A stretch of 64,000 bases of DNA, from assembly GCA_002929055.1 (NCBI GenBank), contig PERY01000016.1, positions 1 through 64,000 of the forward strand. The letters are read 5' to 3'. The translations under genes were made by a program, and so were the position numbers. Below the pieces are notes generated by a model that ran no database searches, was not told the DNA's origin, and saw only the letters and a list, made by a program, of their open reading frames with translations. Below are positions 48,533 through 60,289 of this stretch, piece after piece. The DNA comes from Methylocystis sp. GTDB taxonomy: Bacteria; Pseudomonadota; Alphaproteobacteria; Rhizobiales; Beijerinckiaceae. Each line of letters starts with the position of its first letter. The first letter of the stretch is position 1.

Positions 48533-49996
48533 TCAGTAGTTGTAGGCGCGTTCGCCGTGATCGGAGATGTCGAGGCCTTCGCGCTCCTGATCGGGCGCCG
48601 GACGCAGACCGATGACGATGTCGACGACCTTGTAGAGGATCGCCGACCCGATGCCGGAGAAGAGCAGCGTCGCGACAACGGCGGTGCCCTGCGCCTTCAT
48701 CTGGGCCATCATGTCATACGTGCCCGTGAAACCCTCGAGATTGGTGTAATCGGTGATGCCGGTGCCGCCGAAGTCGGGGTTGACCAGCAGACCCGTCGCC
48801 AGAGCGCCGGTGATGCCGCCGATGCAGTGCACGCCGAAGACGTCCAGAGCATCGTCGTAGCCGACCTTCTTCTTGATCACGTCGACGAAGAAGAGGCAGA
48901 TCGGCGAGACGGCGAGGCCGAGCACGATCGAACCCATCGGACCCGCGAAGCCGGATGCCGGCGTCACGGCGACGAGGCCAGCGACCGCGCCGGTGATGAG
49001 GCCGAGCAGCGAAGGCTTGCCCTTCACCAGCCACTCAACGATCATCCACGACAGTCCCGCCGCGGCGGTCGCGACCATGGTGTTGACGAAGGCGAGCGCC
49101 GTGGTGGCGTTGGCTTCGAGGTTGGAGCCGGCGTTGAAGCCGAACCAGCCCACCCACAGCAGCGAGGCGCCGATCATCGACATGGTGAGCGAATGCGGCG
49201 CAAGCACTTCCTTGCCATATCCGATGCGCTTGCCGACCATGATGGCGCCGACGAGGCCCGCGATGCCTGCGTTGATGTGGACGACAGTGCCGCCCGCAAA
49301 ATCCAGCGCACCCTTGCCAGCGAGCCAGCCGACGTTGCCGACGATTTCGTCGATCTTCGCCTGCGCGGCGGCTTTCGCCTCCTCGGTGGAAGCGGCGGCG
49401 AGTTGCGTCGCCGCATCGACGATGGCGTTGGGGTCAGCGGTGCCCCACACCCAGTGGGCGACTGGGAAGTAGATGAAGGTGACCCAGAGCGTCGTGAAGA
49501 GCATCACCGCCGAGAACTTCATGCGCTCGGCATAGGCGCCGACGATGAGGGCCGGGGTGATCATGGCGAAGGTCATCTGGAAGACGAAGAACACGTATTC
49601 CGGAATGACATGGCCGGGCGTGAAGGTCGGGGCGTTGTTGGCCGCGGTCACGCCCTTGAGGAACAGCTTGTTCAAGCCGCCCATATAGTGATTGAGCGAG
49701 CCGCCGTCGCCGAAGGCGAGGGAATAGCCGTAGATAGCCCAGATGACGCCTACGAGCGAAACGATCGCAAAAGTCTGCGTGAGCAGCGACAGCATGTTCT
49801 TGGTGCGCACGAGGCCGCCGTAAAACAGCGCCAGCCCGGGGATCGACATCATCAGCACGAGAAGCGCCGACGTCAGCATCCATGCGACGTCGCCGGGATT
49901 GGGGGTCGGGTCGTTGCCGGCGAAGGCCGGTCCCGCCGCCATCGCTCCCGCGAGGATCGAAGCCGCGAACGCGCTCCGAAGCGAAGGAAGTTTCAT
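48533..49996 (-). CDS. amtB: Ammonium transporter
   Basis: LFYGGLVRTKNMLS; FAGGTVVHINAGIAGLVGA; LLWVGWFGFNAGS; DVFGVHCIGGITGALATG. Confidence 0.97.
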   Translation of the reverse strand: MKLPSLRSAFAASILAGAMAAGPAFAGNDPTPNPGDVAWMLTSALLVLMMSIPGLALFYGGLVRTKNMLSLLTQTFAIVSLVGVIWAIYGYSLAFGDGGSLNHYMGGLNKLFLKGVTAANNAPTFTPGHVIPEYVFFVFQMTFAMITPALIVGAYAERMKFSAVMLFTTLWVTFIYFPVAHWVWGTADPNAIVDAATQLAAASTEEAKAAAQAKIDEIVGNVGWLAGKGALDFAGGTVVHINAGIAGLVGAIMVGKRIGYGKEVLAPHSLTMSMIGASLLWVGWFGFNAGSNLEANATTALAFVNTMVATAAAGLSWMIVEWLVKGKPSLLGLITGAVAGLVAVTPASGFAGPMGSIVLGLAVSPICLFFVDVIKKKVGYDDALDVFGVHCIGGITGALATGLLVNPDFGGTGITDYTNLEGFTGTYDMMAQMKAQGTAVVATLLFSGIGSAILYKVVDIVIGLRPAPDQEREGLDISDHGERAYNY

Positions 49997-50033
49997 GTGG
50001 GGAAGCTCCTGGAAGTTTCGGGGAGTTGTGCGA

Positions 50034-50447
<414 letters not shown>

Positions 50448-50482
50448 CTAGAGAGAGCGCTGGCGCGCCCGGACACTGCGCT

Positions 50483-50498
50483 TTCAAATGCCGTGCCA
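50483..50498 (-). promoter_or_regulatory. Candidate sigma54 promoter upstream of glnK
   Basis: Minus strand TGGCACGGCATTTGAA: perfect TGGCAC -24 box, imperfect -12 (TTGAA rather than TTGCA). Confidence 0.4.
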
Positions 50499-50687
50499 GC
50501 GACCGGGAGTCCTGCAAACGCGGCGCTTTCAGCAATGGTTGGCGCCGGCTCAAATATGCAGACGCTTTGGCTCAGGCTTCCCGCAGCCAAGGAAAGGCTA
50601 GGGATTACCTGAATTGTCTGCGCGAAGCGGGGGTTGATCGGCGCGAGGAGCGGGAACGCCATCGGCGCCTAAAAGATAGACAGGCGC

Positions 50688-51548
50688 CTAGATATTGGTG
50701 CGCATGCGGATCAGGCCTTCCTGCGCGACCGAGGCCAGAAGCTGCCCATCGCGGGCGTAAATCTGGCCGCGAGTCAGGCCACGGGCGTGACCGGCGTTCG
50801 GACTCTCCTGCACATAGAGGAGCCAGTCGTCGACGCGCAGGCTCCTGTGGAGCCACAGCGCGTGGTCGAGGCTCGCGACCTGGATCGCCGGATCGAAGAT
50901 GTTGCGGCCGTGAGCGACGAGCGCCGTGTTCAGCAGCGTCATGTCGGAAAGATAGGCGAGCAGGGCGTTGTGAAGCGCTGGCTCGTCGGGCAAGGGGCCC
51001 TGGACGCGAAACCAGATCATCTGGCCGGCGTGGTTGGCGGTCAGCAGCGTTTCTGGCGCGACGATGCGCATGTCCAGGGCGCAAGCGCGCTTCATCCAGT
51101 TTTCGGCGGGCGCGGGCAAAAAAGCGCGGAAACGATCGACCAGCGCATCGATGCGCTCGAGGCTTTCCGGCGCCGGCGCGGTCGGCATGTCGCGGGAATG
51201 CTCCAAACCCTCCTCGAGGACGTGGAAGGACGCCTCCATGGAGAAGATGGTCCGCCCTTGCTGGGTGGCGACGCAGCGCCGCGTCGTGAAACTCCTGCCG
51301 TCGCGGATGCGCTCCACATTGAAGTCGATTGGCGTCTGCGGGTCGCCGGCGAGCACGAAATAGGCATGCAGCGAATGGGCGGGCCGGTCGGCGGGCACGG
51401 TGCGCGTGGCCGCCACCAGCGCCTGCGCAACGACCTGCCCGCCGTAAAGATGTTTGCCCGCAGAGGCCGGACTGTGGCCGCGAAAGGCGCTCTCTCCCGT
51501 TTGTTGGAGATCGAGAAGCGCGATCAGGTCGCCTGCGGGCGTGTCCAT
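50688..51548 (-). CDS. tesB: Acyl-CoA thioesterase II
   Basis: FRGHSPASAGKHLYGGQVVAQALVAA; HAYFVLAGD; SLDHALWLHRSLRVDDWLLYVQESP. Confidence 0.93.
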   Translation of the reverse strand: MDTPAGDLIALLDLQQTGESAFRGHSPASAGKHLYGGQVVAQALVAATRTVPADRPAHSLHAYFVLAGDPQTPIDFNVERIRDGRSFTTRRCVATQQGRTIFSMEASFHVLEEGLEHSRDMPTAPAPESLERIDALVDRFRAFLPAPAENWMKRACALDMRIVAPETLLTANHAGQMIWFRVQGPLPDEPALHNALLAYLSDMTLLNTALVAHGRNIFDPAIQVASLDHALWLHRSLRVDDWLLYVQESPNAGHARGLTRGQIYARDGQLLASVAQEGLIRMRTNI

Positions 51549-51552
51549 GCGA

Positions 51553-51777
51553 TCAATCGATCTGGCGCGCCTCTTCCGGCAGCATGATGGGGATGCCGTC
51601 ACGAATGGGATAGGCGAGGCGCGCGGAACGGGAAATCAACTCCTGACGGGCGCGATCATATTCCAACGTCGTCTTCGTCAGCGGACATACTAGGATTTCC
51701 AGAAGGCGGGGATCGACTTTCGTTCCCTCCTGGCCGTCCGCGTCAACGTTGTCGCCGGTTCCGATGCCATCGCTCAT
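51553..51777 (-). CDS. Trm112-like family protein
   Basis: [51 protein letters not shown]. Confidence 0.92.
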   Translation of the reverse strand: MSDGIGTGDNVDADGQEGTKVDPRLLEILVCPLTKTTLEYDRARQELISRSARLAYPIRDGIPIMLPEEARQID

Positions 51778-51797
51778 AATGAATGTCCTTGTTGCAG

Positions 51798-52460
51798 TTA
51801 ATGGTATTGCTGGCGGTCGCCGTCGCGCTGCGCCATGTCGAGCTTGGCGAGGGCGACCAGAGTCTCTGCCCGCGTCTTCAGGTCGATGGCTTCGACGAGC
51901 GCCTGTTTTTCGTTCGCGCCGAAGGGCGACATCATGGCGAGCGCGTTGACCAGCGTTTCTGTCGGCGCCGCGTCGATGCTCGCCCAATCGACTTCGAGTT
52001 TCGAATATTCCGCGAAGGTCCGCAACATCGACACCATGCTTTCGCGGTCCACTGCGTCTTCCCCCGCGCCGGGCTCGAGGTCGGCGTCGAATCCGTCGTA
52101 GCGGACCCGAAACTGCCTGTACGGGGTATCGACATCGAGTTCGCGGACGACGTGAAAGCGCGCCACGCCGGTCAGCGTGATCAGATAGCGGCCGTCGCCC
52201 GTCTCCGCGAAGCGGGTGATCCGTCCGACGCAGCCGATCTGGAAGAGTTGCGGCGCGGCGCCATTGGCGCCCGGGAGCGGCTGGATGACGCCGATCAGCC
52301 GGTCGCTCGCGACCGCCGCATCGAGCATCGCGACATAGCGGGGTTCGAAAATGTTGAGCGGCAGCTCCCCGCGCGGGAGCAGAACCGCGCCCGCCAGCGG
52401 AAAAAGCGGAATGACGTCGGGAAGTTCGCTTAGTTCCGCGTAGGGGTGGTTCAGGCTCAT
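51798..52460 (-). CDS. LON N-terminal (substrate-binding) domain protein
   Basis: [58 protein letters not shown]. Confidence 0.92.
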   Translation of the reverse strand: MSLNHPYAELSELPDVIPLFPLAGAVLLPRGELPLNIFEPRYVAMLDAAVASDRLIGVIQPLPGANGAAPQLFQIGCVGRITRFAETGDGRYLITLTGVARFHVVRELDVDTPYRQFRVRYDGFDADLEPGAGEDAVDRESMVSMLRTFAEYSKLEVDWASIDAAPTETLVNALAMMSPFGANEKQALVEAIDLKTRAETLVALAKLDMAQRDGDRQQYH

Positions 52461-52486
52461 GGCGGCTGGCGGTCGCGCCTCTCCCT

Positions 52487-53377
52487 TTACGAGAACAGGA
52501 GCGTGGAGAGCCGGCGGCGCGCCGCCACGGCGGCCTTGTCCACCGGTCCCCACGCCTCAAAAAACTGGACGAGCTGCTTTCTGGCTCCGTCCTCATTCCA
52601 ACTACGGTCGCGCCGGATGATTTCAAGAAGCGCGTTCGCCGCTTCTTCGCGCATGTCCTTGGCGTTCAGCGCGAGCGCCAGGTCGAAATAGGCCTTCATG
52701 TCGTCGGGGTCGGAATTAATGCGCTTCCGGAGTTCGTCGATCTCGCCGAGATCCTGGGCGGCTTCGGCGTTTTCGATGGCGGCGAGGGCCGCTGCGGCCT
52801 CCGGGCTTTTCAGGGCGCTCTCGGGCAGGCTTTCAAGCAGCGCGCGCGCGGCGTCGATCTGCCCGACGCCGATGTAAAGACGCGCCAGCATGGCGACGGC
52901 TTTAGGCTCGACGGGCTCCGCGCTCGCCAGTTCGGAAAGAAGCGCGTGGGCGCCCTCGAGGTCGCCCGTCTCGATCATCGCCTGAGCGGCCTCCAGGGCG
53001 TCGCTCGCGTCTTCGATGGGTCCGACAAGACGCTCCAGGAAACCCTTGATCTGGCTTTCGGGCAGCGCACCGACGAAGCCGTCCACAGGGCGCCCGCGCT
53101 GGAAGGCGACGACGGCGGGGATGGATTTGACGCCAAGCTGGTCGGCGATCTCGGGCTCGGCGTCGATGTTCATCTTCACCAGCCTGGCCTTGCCGCCGGT
53201 CGCGGCCACAAGCCGTTCGATGACGGGCGCGAGTTGCTTGCAGGGGCCGCACCAGGGCGCCCAGAAATCGACCAGCACCAACTGCCGCATGGACGGGTCG
53301 AGAACGTCCGCCCGGAAGCGCGCGACCGTCGTCTCGACCGGCGCCGCCGCATCCGCAGTGTTCCCCAAATCGGTCAT
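52487..53377 (-). CDS. Thioredoxin-TPR co-chaperone (YbbN/CnoX-like)
   Basis: [21 protein letters not shown] plus C-terminal TPR region. Confidence 0.92.
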   Translation of the reverse strand: MTDLGNTADAAAPVETTVARFRADVLDPSMRQLVLVDFWAPWCGPCKQLAPVIERLVAATGGKARLVKMNIDAEPEIADQLGVKSIPAVVAFQRGRPVDGFVGALPESQIKGFLERLVGPIEDASDALEAAQAMIETGDLEGAHALLSELASAEPVEPKAVAMLARLYIGVGQIDAARALLESLPESALKSPEAAAALAAIENAEAAQDLGEIDELRKRINSDPDDMKAYFDLALALNAKDMREEAANALLEIIRRDRSWNEDGARKQLVQFFEAWGPVDKAAVAARRRLSTLLFS

Positions 53378-53395
53378 CGCCGCTCCCTCCCGCTC

Positions 53396-54073
53396 TCAGC
53401 CGGCCCGCCTTATGAAGGTCAGATAGACCGGTCTGCGGCCTTCCGCCATCGCTTTGGCCTCATATTTGGTCTGCGTCCACCCCTCCCAGGGGGTGCGCCA
53501 ATCTGCGGCGGTCGAGGCCGGCCAAAGGAAGGCGTCGCTCGCGCGCAGCCGCGCCAGCGTCCAGGCGGCGTAGTCGTCGATATCCGTTGCGAACCTCAGT
53601 TCGGCGCCCGACTGCATCACACGCGCGAGACGCTTCAGGTTTTCCGGCGAGACGAAGCGCCGCTTGCGATGGCGGCGCTTGGGCCATGGGTCGGGATAAA
53701 AGAGATAGACTCGCGATAGGCTCGCGTCCGGCAGGCGGTCGAGCACTTCGGCAGCGTCGCCGCGATAAAGGCGGATGTTGGAAAGCCCGCGCGCTTCGAT
53801 GCGGGAGAGCAGCTTGGCCATGCCGTTGACGAAAGGCTCGCATCCGAAGTAGTCCGCCTCGGGCTCGCCCGCCGCCGCCTCGATGAGATGTTCGCCGCCG
53901 CCAAAGCCGATCTCGAGGCGCGTTTCGCGCTCCGGGCGCAAGGGCAGGGGCGCCGACAGGTCGAGCGCGAGCCGGGGGAGAAGCTCCGCCATCAACTCGG
54001 TCTGATGGGGGCGCAGCGCCTTGCCTTTGGAACGGCCATAAAGGCGGCGGGTGGGGTGAGCCGCTTCAGTCAT
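53396..54073 (-). CDS. trmB: tRNA (guanine-N7-)-methyltransferase
   Basis: LEIGFGGGEHLIEAA; VYLFYPDPWPKRRHRKRRFV. Confidence 0.95.
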   Translation of the reverse strand: MTEAAHPTRRLYGRSKGKALRPHQTELMAELLPRLALDLSAPLPLRPERETRLEIGFGGGEHLIEAAAGEPEADYFGCEPFVNGMAKLLSRIEARGLSNIRLYRGDAAEVLDRLPDASLSRVYLFYPDPWPKRRHRKRRFVSPENLKRLARVMQSGAELRFATDIDDYAAWTLARLRASDAFLWPASTAADWRTPWEGWTQTKYEAKAMAEGRRPVYLTFIRRAG

Positions 54074-54135
54074 TTTCCATCTTGGAACGCGTTATGGCCG
54101 GGACATGCCCGGCCATAGCATCTGCCCGCGGCCGA

Positions 54136-55326
54136 TCAGGCGCAGTGCGACTTTAGCGTTTCGACGAGGTCCGTCTTCTCCCAGGAGAAGCCGCCGTCCG
54201 TTTCCGGCGCCCGGCCGAAGTGGCCGTAGGAGGAGGTGCGGGCGTAGATCGGGCGGTTGAGCTGGAGATGCTCGCGAATGCCGCGCGGGGTCAGGCGCAT
54301 GATCTGCGGAATCACCGCCTCGATCTTGTCCTCCGCAACCTTCCCGGTGCCGTGCAGGTCGACGTAGATCGACAGCGGCTCGGCGACGCCGATGGCGTAG
54401 GAAAGCTGGATCGTGCAGCGGTCGGCGAGGCCGGCCGCGACGACGTTCTTGGCGAGATAGCGCGCGGCGTAGGCGGCCGAGCGGTCGACCTTGGTCGGAT
54501 CCTTGCCGGAGAAGGCGCCGCCGCCGTGCGGAGCCGCGCCGCCGTAGGTGTCGACGATGATCTTGCGGCCGGTGAGGCCGGTGTCGCCGTCGGGGCCGCC
54601 GATAAAGAACTTGCCGGTCGGGTTGATGTGCCAAACGGTTTTGTCGGTGATCCAGTCCTTCGGCAGCGCCTCGCGGATATAAGGCTCGGCGATGCGGCGG
54701 ATGTCGGCGGGCGAAAGGCTCTCATCGACATGCTGGTGCGAGAGGACGATCTGCGTGGCCTCGACGGGCTTGCCGTCGACGTAGCGCACGGTCACCTGGC
54801 TCTTGGCGTCGGGGCCGAGGCCCTTCTCCTTACCGGAGTGGCGCGCATTGGCGAGCAGCTCGAGAATTTTGTGCGAATAATAGAGCGGCGCGGGCATGAG
54901 GGCCGGCGTCTCGTTGGTCGCATAGCCGAACATGATGCCCTGGTCGCCGGCGCCTTCGTCCTTGTTGCCGGCGGCGTCGACGCCCTGCGCGATGTCGACG
55001 GATTGCTCATGGAGCAGGACTTCGATGTTGGCGGTGTTCCAGTGGAAGCCGCGCTGCTCGTACCCGATGGCGCGGATCGCGTTGCGCGCGATCTCGATGA
55101 TGCGATCGAAGGAAATATGCGGGCCGCGCACTTCGCCCGCGATCACGACGCGGTTCGTCGTGCAGAGAGTCTCGGCGGCGACGCGGATGGCGTAGGGGTC
55201 GATGCCAGCCTTGGCGCCTTCGCGGAAAAACTCATCGACGATCTCGTCGGAGATACGGTCGCTCACCTTGTCGGGGTGGCCTTCGGAAACGGACTCACTG
55301 GTGAAAAGATAATTCTTCCGGGTCAC
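54136..55326 (-). CDS. metK: S-adenosylmethionine synthase
   Basis: [67 protein letters not shown] start. Confidence 0.98.
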   Translation of the reverse strand: MTRKNYLFTSESVSEGHPDKVSDRISDEIVDEFFREGAKAGIDPYAIRVAAETLCTTNRVVIAGEVRGPHISFDRIIEIARNAIRAIGYEQRGFHWNTANIEVLLHEQSVDIAQGVDAAGNKDEGAGDQGIMFGYATNETPALMPAPLYYSHKILELLANARHSGKEKGLGPDAKSQVTVRYVDGKPVEATQIVLSHQHVDESLSPADIRRIAEPYIREALPKDWITDKTVWHINPTGKFFIGGPDGDTGLTGRKIIVDTYGGAAPHGGGAFSGKDPTKVDRSAAYAARYLAKNVVAAGLADRCTIQLSYAIGVAEPLSIYVDLHGTGKVAEDKIEAVIPQIMRLTPRGIREHLQLNRPIYARTSSYGHFGRAPETDGGFSWEKTDLVETLKSHCA

Positions 55327-55456
55327 TTCGGAATCTCCCAATGCCGCCGGGGCGGTAAGCCCCATTCTGCGACGCTCGCGCCCGTCATCTGCCAGCGGGC
55401 GTTCGGCAGGTCAAGCCGAAACGGCGCAAAGCGTTCGTTATAGAGAACTTTACTGG

Positions 55457-55864
55457 TCAGTTCTCGTCCGGCTCCGCGAGCGTCGTCACGAGATCCAGGA
55501 CGCGTTTGCGGACCTTGGGATCCTTGATGCGGGCAAAGGCGCGATTGAGGTGCAGGCCCTCGGCCGTCGACAGGAAATCGACCACATATTGCGAGGAGGA
55601 CTCCTCGGCGAAACCATTGCCGTCAGCAACGCCGAGCGTAGGCGCGCCATCGAAGAAAAAGGACGGCGGAACACTGAGCGTCTTGGAAATCTGTTGGAGG
55701 CGGCTCGCGCCGATCCTGTTCAGACCCTTCTCGTATTTCTGCACCTGTTGAAACGTCAGCCCCAAAGCTTCGCCAAGCTTCTCCTGACTCATTTTCATCA
55801 GAATGCGCTGCATACGCACACGGCTGCCGACGTGCCGGTCGATCGGGTCTGGCGTCTTCTTCAC
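55457..55864 (-). CDS. XRE-family HTH transcriptional regulator
   Basis: RVRMQRILMKMSQEKLGEALGLTFQQVQKYEKGLNRIGASRLQQISKTL; GTG start likely. Confidence 0.9.
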   Translation of the reverse strand: MKKTPDPIDRHVGSRVRMQRILMKMSQEKLGEALGLTFQQVQKYEKGLNRIGASRLQQISKTLSVPPSFFFDGAPTLGVADGNGFAEESSSQYVVDFLSTAEGLHLNRAFARIKDPKVRKRVLDLVTTLAEPDEN

Positions 55865-56089
55865 GTTCAACAACCTCCTGCCGTGTTGTAACCGAAAGCT
55901 GAACGAATGCAAACTACCGAAATTGTTAGACCTATGAAATTCCACAAAAATACGTTCGCTCTTGTACGAGGCGCTGTTCTTCATTGATCGCAGCCGATTG
56001 TCTGACTTTCGTCAAATCGTCTTGCCGGATGCTTCAGACGAAAAAATCCAGGGAGAATTTTGCTTAAGATGATAACTTAATTTCGGCTT

Positions 56090-57724
56090 TTACCCTCGCC
56101 AGCGACCCGCCGCGGCCACCGCGAGCAATAAGACCCAAAGCGCGGGGAAGACCCATGCCCCCCTGCGAGAAAAATTCGTATCGGGCGCCGGCTTGGGAAG
56201 ACGGCCGTCTATCACGCCCTCCTCGCCGAGCGGAAGCGAGTCGACGATTCGACCGTAAGCGTCGACTATGGCGGAAATGCCGGTGTTGGCGACGCGGATC
56301 AGGGGCAGCCCTTCTTCAATGGCCCGCAGTCGGGCCTGGGCGAAGTGCTGATAGGGGCCGGGCGTGCGTCCGAACCAGCCGTCGTTCGTTAGATTGAGCA
56401 GAAATTTTGGGCGCTTGCCGTCCGGGCCGGCGGGGGCGGCCTCGCCCGGGAATATGGCTTCGTAGCAGATGAGCGGGGACATCGGCGGCAGGCCGGGCGC
56501 CGAGAGCGCGCGCGGACCCTGCCCCTGATCCCACGTTCCGGGCACGAGATGGCTGAAGCCGAGCGGACGCAGAAGGCCGTCGAGCGGAAGATATTCGCCG
56601 AAGGGGACGAGATGCGTCTTGTCATAGAAGGACAGGATCTTGTCGCCCTGAAGAACTTCGACCGAGTTGAAGATCTTGCCCCGCCGGCCGCCGCCTTCGC
56701 CCTCGATGCGCGCCGCGCCGGAGATAAGAATCTTGCCCTGCAGGGCGCGCGCTATCGAGGCCAGCGCCTGCGGCTCGCGCGAGAGAATGTAGGGGAAAGC
56801 GGATTCCGGCCAGATGAGATGCGTGACGTCGGAGATCCCGGTTCGGTTGGGGCCGGTCGCGCGATCGGAGAGAGTCAGGTAGCTGCGCAGGATTTCCTGC
56901 CCGTTCTCCGGCTTGAATTTGGCGTCCTGCGGGAGGTTGGGCTGCATCAGCCGCAGTTTCACGCCCTCGACATATTCCGTGCCGTTCGCCACGAGCCTCA
57001 AAGCGCCGAAAAGGGCGAACGAAACGAGCAGCAGCGCGGCGCCCCAGGCGGCGGCGTTCGACAGAAAGCGTTGTCCGGGCTTGCGGTCGACGATTGTCGC
57101 TGGCGCCGCGAAGATGACGATCGCCGCGAGGTCGAGCCCGTGGAGGCCGATAACCGACGCGATCTGACCCAGCGGGCCGGCATTGGCGAGCGCCATGCCG
57201 AAGTCGTTCCAGGGAAAGCCCGTGAGCACATGGCCGCGTAGCCATTCCGACGCGCCGAGGCCCGCGGCGAGGGCGAAAATCCGCAGGCTCCCGGATGACC
57301 ACAGCAGGCGCGAGAGCGCAAAACCCAGCGCCGGAAAGAAGGCCAGAAGCGCGGGCAGGCCGATGACGGCGAGCGGCAAGGCCCAGGCGAACTGATCCGC
57401 CTCGACGAGCATCGCCGCGCCGAGCCACCACAGCCCGGCGAGGAAATAGCCGAAACCGAGCCACCAGCCCGCGCTCGCGGCGGCGCGGATCGGCGCCAGG
57501 CTGAAGCGGGCGCCGCGCACAGCGGACCCGTCGATCAGCCAGACGGCGACCGTCAGCGGAATGGCCATGGCCGGGGCGAAATCGAACGGAGGCAGCGCGA
57601 GCGCGCCGGCCGCCCCGGCACCAAAGGCGATGGCGCGGCGCGTCCAGCCGTCGGCGAGGATAACGCGCTGCGGAAGGGACGATAGTCCCGCCCGCGCGCC
57701 GGTCAGTTCGGCAGTTTGCGCCAT
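56090..57724 (-). CDS. lnt: Apolipoprotein N-acyltransferase
   Basis: WPESAFPYILSREPQAL; YDKTHLVPFGEYLPL; ICYEAIFPGE; LTNDGWFGRTPGPYQHFAQARLRAIEEGLPLIRVANTGIS. Confidence 0.95.
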   Translation of the reverse strand: MAQTAELTGARAGLSSLPQRVILADGWTRRAIAFGAGAAGALALPPFDFAPAMAIPLTVAVWLIDGSAVRGARFSLAPIRAAASAGWWLGFGYFLAGLWWLGAAMLVEADQFAWALPLAVIGLPALLAFFPALGFALSRLLWSSGSLRIFALAAGLGASEWLRGHVLTGFPWNDFGMALANAGPLGQIASVIGLHGLDLAAIVIFAAPATIVDRKPGQRFLSNAAAWGAALLLVSFALFGALRLVANGTEYVEGVKLRLMQPNLPQDAKFKPENGQEILRSYLTLSDRATGPNRTGISDVTHLIWPESAFPYILSREPQALASIARALQGKILISGAARIEGEGGGRRGKIFNSVEVLQGDKILSFYDKTHLVPFGEYLPLDGLLRPLGFSHLVPGTWDQGQGPRALSAPGLPPMSPLICYEAIFPGEAAPAGPDGKRPKFLLNLTNDGWFGRTPGPYQHFAQARLRAIEEGLPLIRVANTGISAIVDAYGRIVDSLPLGEEGVIDGRLPKPAPDTNFSRRGAWVFPALWVLLLAVAAAGRWRG

Positions 57725-57805
57725 CTGTCATGGGATCCCGTGCGAATCGGCGGATTGACTCTAGTCACTTTCCGCCAAGCGCAAAGCCCGAGGCCTCCGC
57801 CCTTC

Positions 57806-58741
57806 TCAGGGGTGACGCCGCGCCCTGACGCGCAGTTTCCCGACGCGGCGGGGGTCTGCGTCGACGATCTCGAATTCATGCGTCTCCACCGGCGTGGCGA
57901 TGATCTCGCCGCGCATGGGGACGCGCCCGGCGAGCCATGCGACGAGGCCCCCGATGGTCGTGACTTCAGCCGGCGTGTCCTCGAGGCGGAAGTCGACGCC
58001 GAGCCGCCCGGTCACCTCATCGAGGTCGGCGCGCGCATCGACGAGATAATCGCCATCGTCGAGTTCCACGATCTCCGGCGGCTCGGCGACGTCATGCTCG
58101 TCCTCGATGTCGCCGACAATCATTTCCATGATGTCTTCGATGGTGACGAGCCCGTCCGTGCCGCCATATTCGTCGATGACGAGAGCAAGATGCGTATGCG
58201 AAGTCTGCATTCGGATGAGCAGGTCCAGCGCGGGCATGGAGCGCGGCACGAAGAGCACCGGCTTGAGAAGATTGGCTTGCGACAACGACATGTCGAAGTC
58301 GACTTTCTTCGCCTCGCGAGCAGACTCCGACTCGGCCGACTTGTCCGCGCAGAGCGCGAAATGATTCACGAAGTCGCGGATGTGCACCATGCCGCGCGGA
58401 TCGTCGAGCGTCTCTGAATACACGGGGAGGCGCGAATGGCCCGCGTCCCGAAACACCGTCAGCGCCTCGCGCAGCGATGCTTCGAGCGAAATCGCGATGA
58501 TGTCGGCGCGGGGAATCATCGCGTCTTCGACACGCAGGTCGTGCAGACCCAGCACGTTCTTGAGGAGCGCGCGCTCGTGCGGGGTCACATCCCCGGCGGT
58601 TTCCTCGAGAGCGTCCTCGATGTCCTCGCGCACGGAGGCTGGCGACAGGCCGAGCAGGCCGCGCAGGCGATCAAGGAGGGTGACGCGCGGCTCGTGCCCG
58701 CGTCTTAATGGCTCCTCGGCATTTTCAGATCGTGTCGACAT
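57806..58741 (-). CDS. corC: Hemolysin-family CBS/CorC-HlyC domain protein
   Basis: VEDAMIPRADIIAIS; HSRLPVYSETLDDPRGMVHIRD; LALVIDEYGGTDGLVTIEDIMEMIVGDIEDEHD. Confidence 0.93.
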   Translation of the reverse strand: MSTRSENAEEPLRRGHEPRVTLLDRLRGLLGLSPASVREDIEDALEETAGDVTPHERALLKNVLGLHDLRVEDAMIPRADIIAISLEASLREALTVFRDAGHSRLPVYSETLDDPRGMVHIRDFVNHFALCADKSAESESAREAKKVDFDMSLSQANLLKPVLFVPRSMPALDLLIRMQTSHTHLALVIDEYGGTDGLVTIEDIMEMIVGDIEDEHDVAEPPEIVELDDGDYLVDARADLDEVTGRLGVDFRLEDTPAEVTTIGGLVAWLAGRVPMRGEIIATPVETHEFEIVDADPRRVGKLRVRARRHP

Positions 58742-59252
58742 GACCTTCGTTCAGTTCGCCCGCTTCATCCACTTCGCCGGCCGTCTCCCCGGCGTATGGG
58801 TCGCGCAAGCCCAACCGCGACGCTATGCGTCTTTCGAGGCTCTCCATCTCTTCGGCCTCGGCGGCGGTCTCGTGATCATAACCGATCAGGTGGAGAAATC
58901 CATGGATGACCATATGCGCTGTGTGTTCGCGTAATGTTTTCTCCTGCTCGGCCGCTTCGCGCGCGACGGTTTCGTAGGCGACGACAATGTCGCCAAGCAG
59001 CGGCCGGGCGGCGACGGGGCCGGGCGTGGGAAAGGAGAGGACATTCGTGGGCGCGTCCTTGCCCCGCCACTGGGCGTTGAGTTCCCGGATTTCATCGTCA
59101 GCGCAGAAGGTGACGCTCATTTCACACCCGTCGGCGAGCGCCGCGCCGCTCTCGGAGAGGCTCGCATCGACGCAGGCGCGCGTCAGCGTCTCCAGTCCGT
59201 CGAAACCTTCCCAGGCCTCGGCGGCGACGATCATATCGACATCGACGTTCAT
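58725..59252 (-). CDS. ybeY: Endoribonuclease YbeY
   Basis: IRELNAQWRGKDAPTNVLSFP; HMVIHGFLHLIGYDHETAAEAEEMESLE. Confidence 0.95.
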   Translation of the reverse strand: MNVDVDMIVAAEAWEGFDGLETLTRACVDASLSESGAALADGCEMSVTFCADDEIRELNAQWRGKDAPTNVLSFPTPGPVAARPLLGDIVVAYETVAREAAEQEKTLREHTAHMVIHGFLHLIGYDHETAAEAEEMESLERRIASRLGLRDPYAGETAGEVDEAGELNEGHVDTI

Positions 59253-60289
59253 GGATCGCCGCGGAGCTTCGTCTTGGCGCGGGCGGCTCGGTCATAGGCC
59301 CCGACGATCTGGCGCACGAGATCGTGGCGCACGACGTCGGCTTCCGAGAATCTGACGCGGCCGACCGTGTCGATCTCCGAGAGGAGCGAGACGGCCTCCG
59401 ACAGGCCGGAGGTCTGGCCGGGCGGAAGGTCGGTCTGAGATGGATCGCCGGTCACGATCATGCGCGAACCTTCGCCGAGGCGCGTGAGGAACATCTTCAT
59501 CTGCATGGAGGTCGCGTTCTGAGCCTCATCAAGCAGCACGCAGGCGCGCGTGAGCGTGCGCCCGCGCATGAAGGCGAGCGGAGCGACCTCGATGAGGCCT
59601 GTCTGCATCCCGCGCTCCACCATGCGCGAATCCATGAAGTCGTGCAGCGCGTCGTAGATCGGGCGCAGATAGGGATCGACCTTTTCGCGCATGTCGCCGG
59701 GAAGGAAGCCGAGGCGCTCGCCGGCTTCGACCGCGGGGCGCGAGAGAATGAGACGTTCGACGGCGCCTTGCTCCATGAGCTGCACGGCGTGGCCGACGGC
59801 GAGCCAGGTCTTGCCGGTGCCGGCAGGGCCTTCGCCAAAGACGAGTTCGTAGCGCTTCAGCGCGCGCAGATACTGGTCCTGCGCGGCGTTGCGCGCGCGC
59901 ACCAGGCCGCGCTTGCGCGTAATGAGTTGCTCGAAGGCGCCGCGGGCCGGCTCGGCGTCGGGGAAAAGGCTGCGCTGGCGTGCGGCTTCCTCGATCGCGC
60001 CGTCGACGTCTCCGATCGCGATGGTCTGACCCTTCGATATGCGCTCATAGAGCGCCTCGAGGACGCGGCGGGCGTGCTCGCAGGCCTCGGACTTTCCCTT
60101 CAGCGTGACGTGATTGCCGTTTGCGAAGGAGGCGATCTTCAGTCGTCGTTCGATTTTGGCGAGGTTCTGGTCGTAATGCCCGAAGACGAGCGACGCATAT
60201 TTGTTGTTTTCGAAGGCCAAAGTGATTTCCGCGTCCGGCTCGGCCGCCTCGTCCCGGCGTGCGAGCCTCACATCGTCGATCGTCGTCAA
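59249..60289 (-). CDS. phoH: PhoH family ATPase (YbeZ)
   Basis: [88 protein letters not shown]. Confidence 0.96.
   Translation of the reverse strand: MTTIDDVRLARRDEAAEPDAEITLAFENNKYASLVFGHYDQNLAKIERRLKIASFANGNHVTLKGKSEACEHARRVLEALYERISKGQTIAIGDVDGAIEEAARQRSLFPDAEPARGAFEQLITRKRGLVRARNAAQDQYLRALKRYELVFGEGPAGTGKTWLAVGHAVQLMEQGAVERLILSRPAVEAGERLGFLPGDMREKVDPYLRPIYDALHDFMDSRMVERGMQTGLIEVAPLAFMRGRTLTRACVLLDEAQNATSMQMKMFLTRLGEGSRMIVTGDPSQTDLPPGQTSGLSEAVSLLSEIDTVGRVRFSEADVVRHDLVRQIVGAYDRAARAKTKLRGDP

Noticed and set aside
55327-55456. Possible SAM riboswitch in the metK leader
   Set aside because: Stem-loops can be drawn, but I could not match any known SAM-I, SAM-II or SAH consensus; a covariance-model search would be needed.
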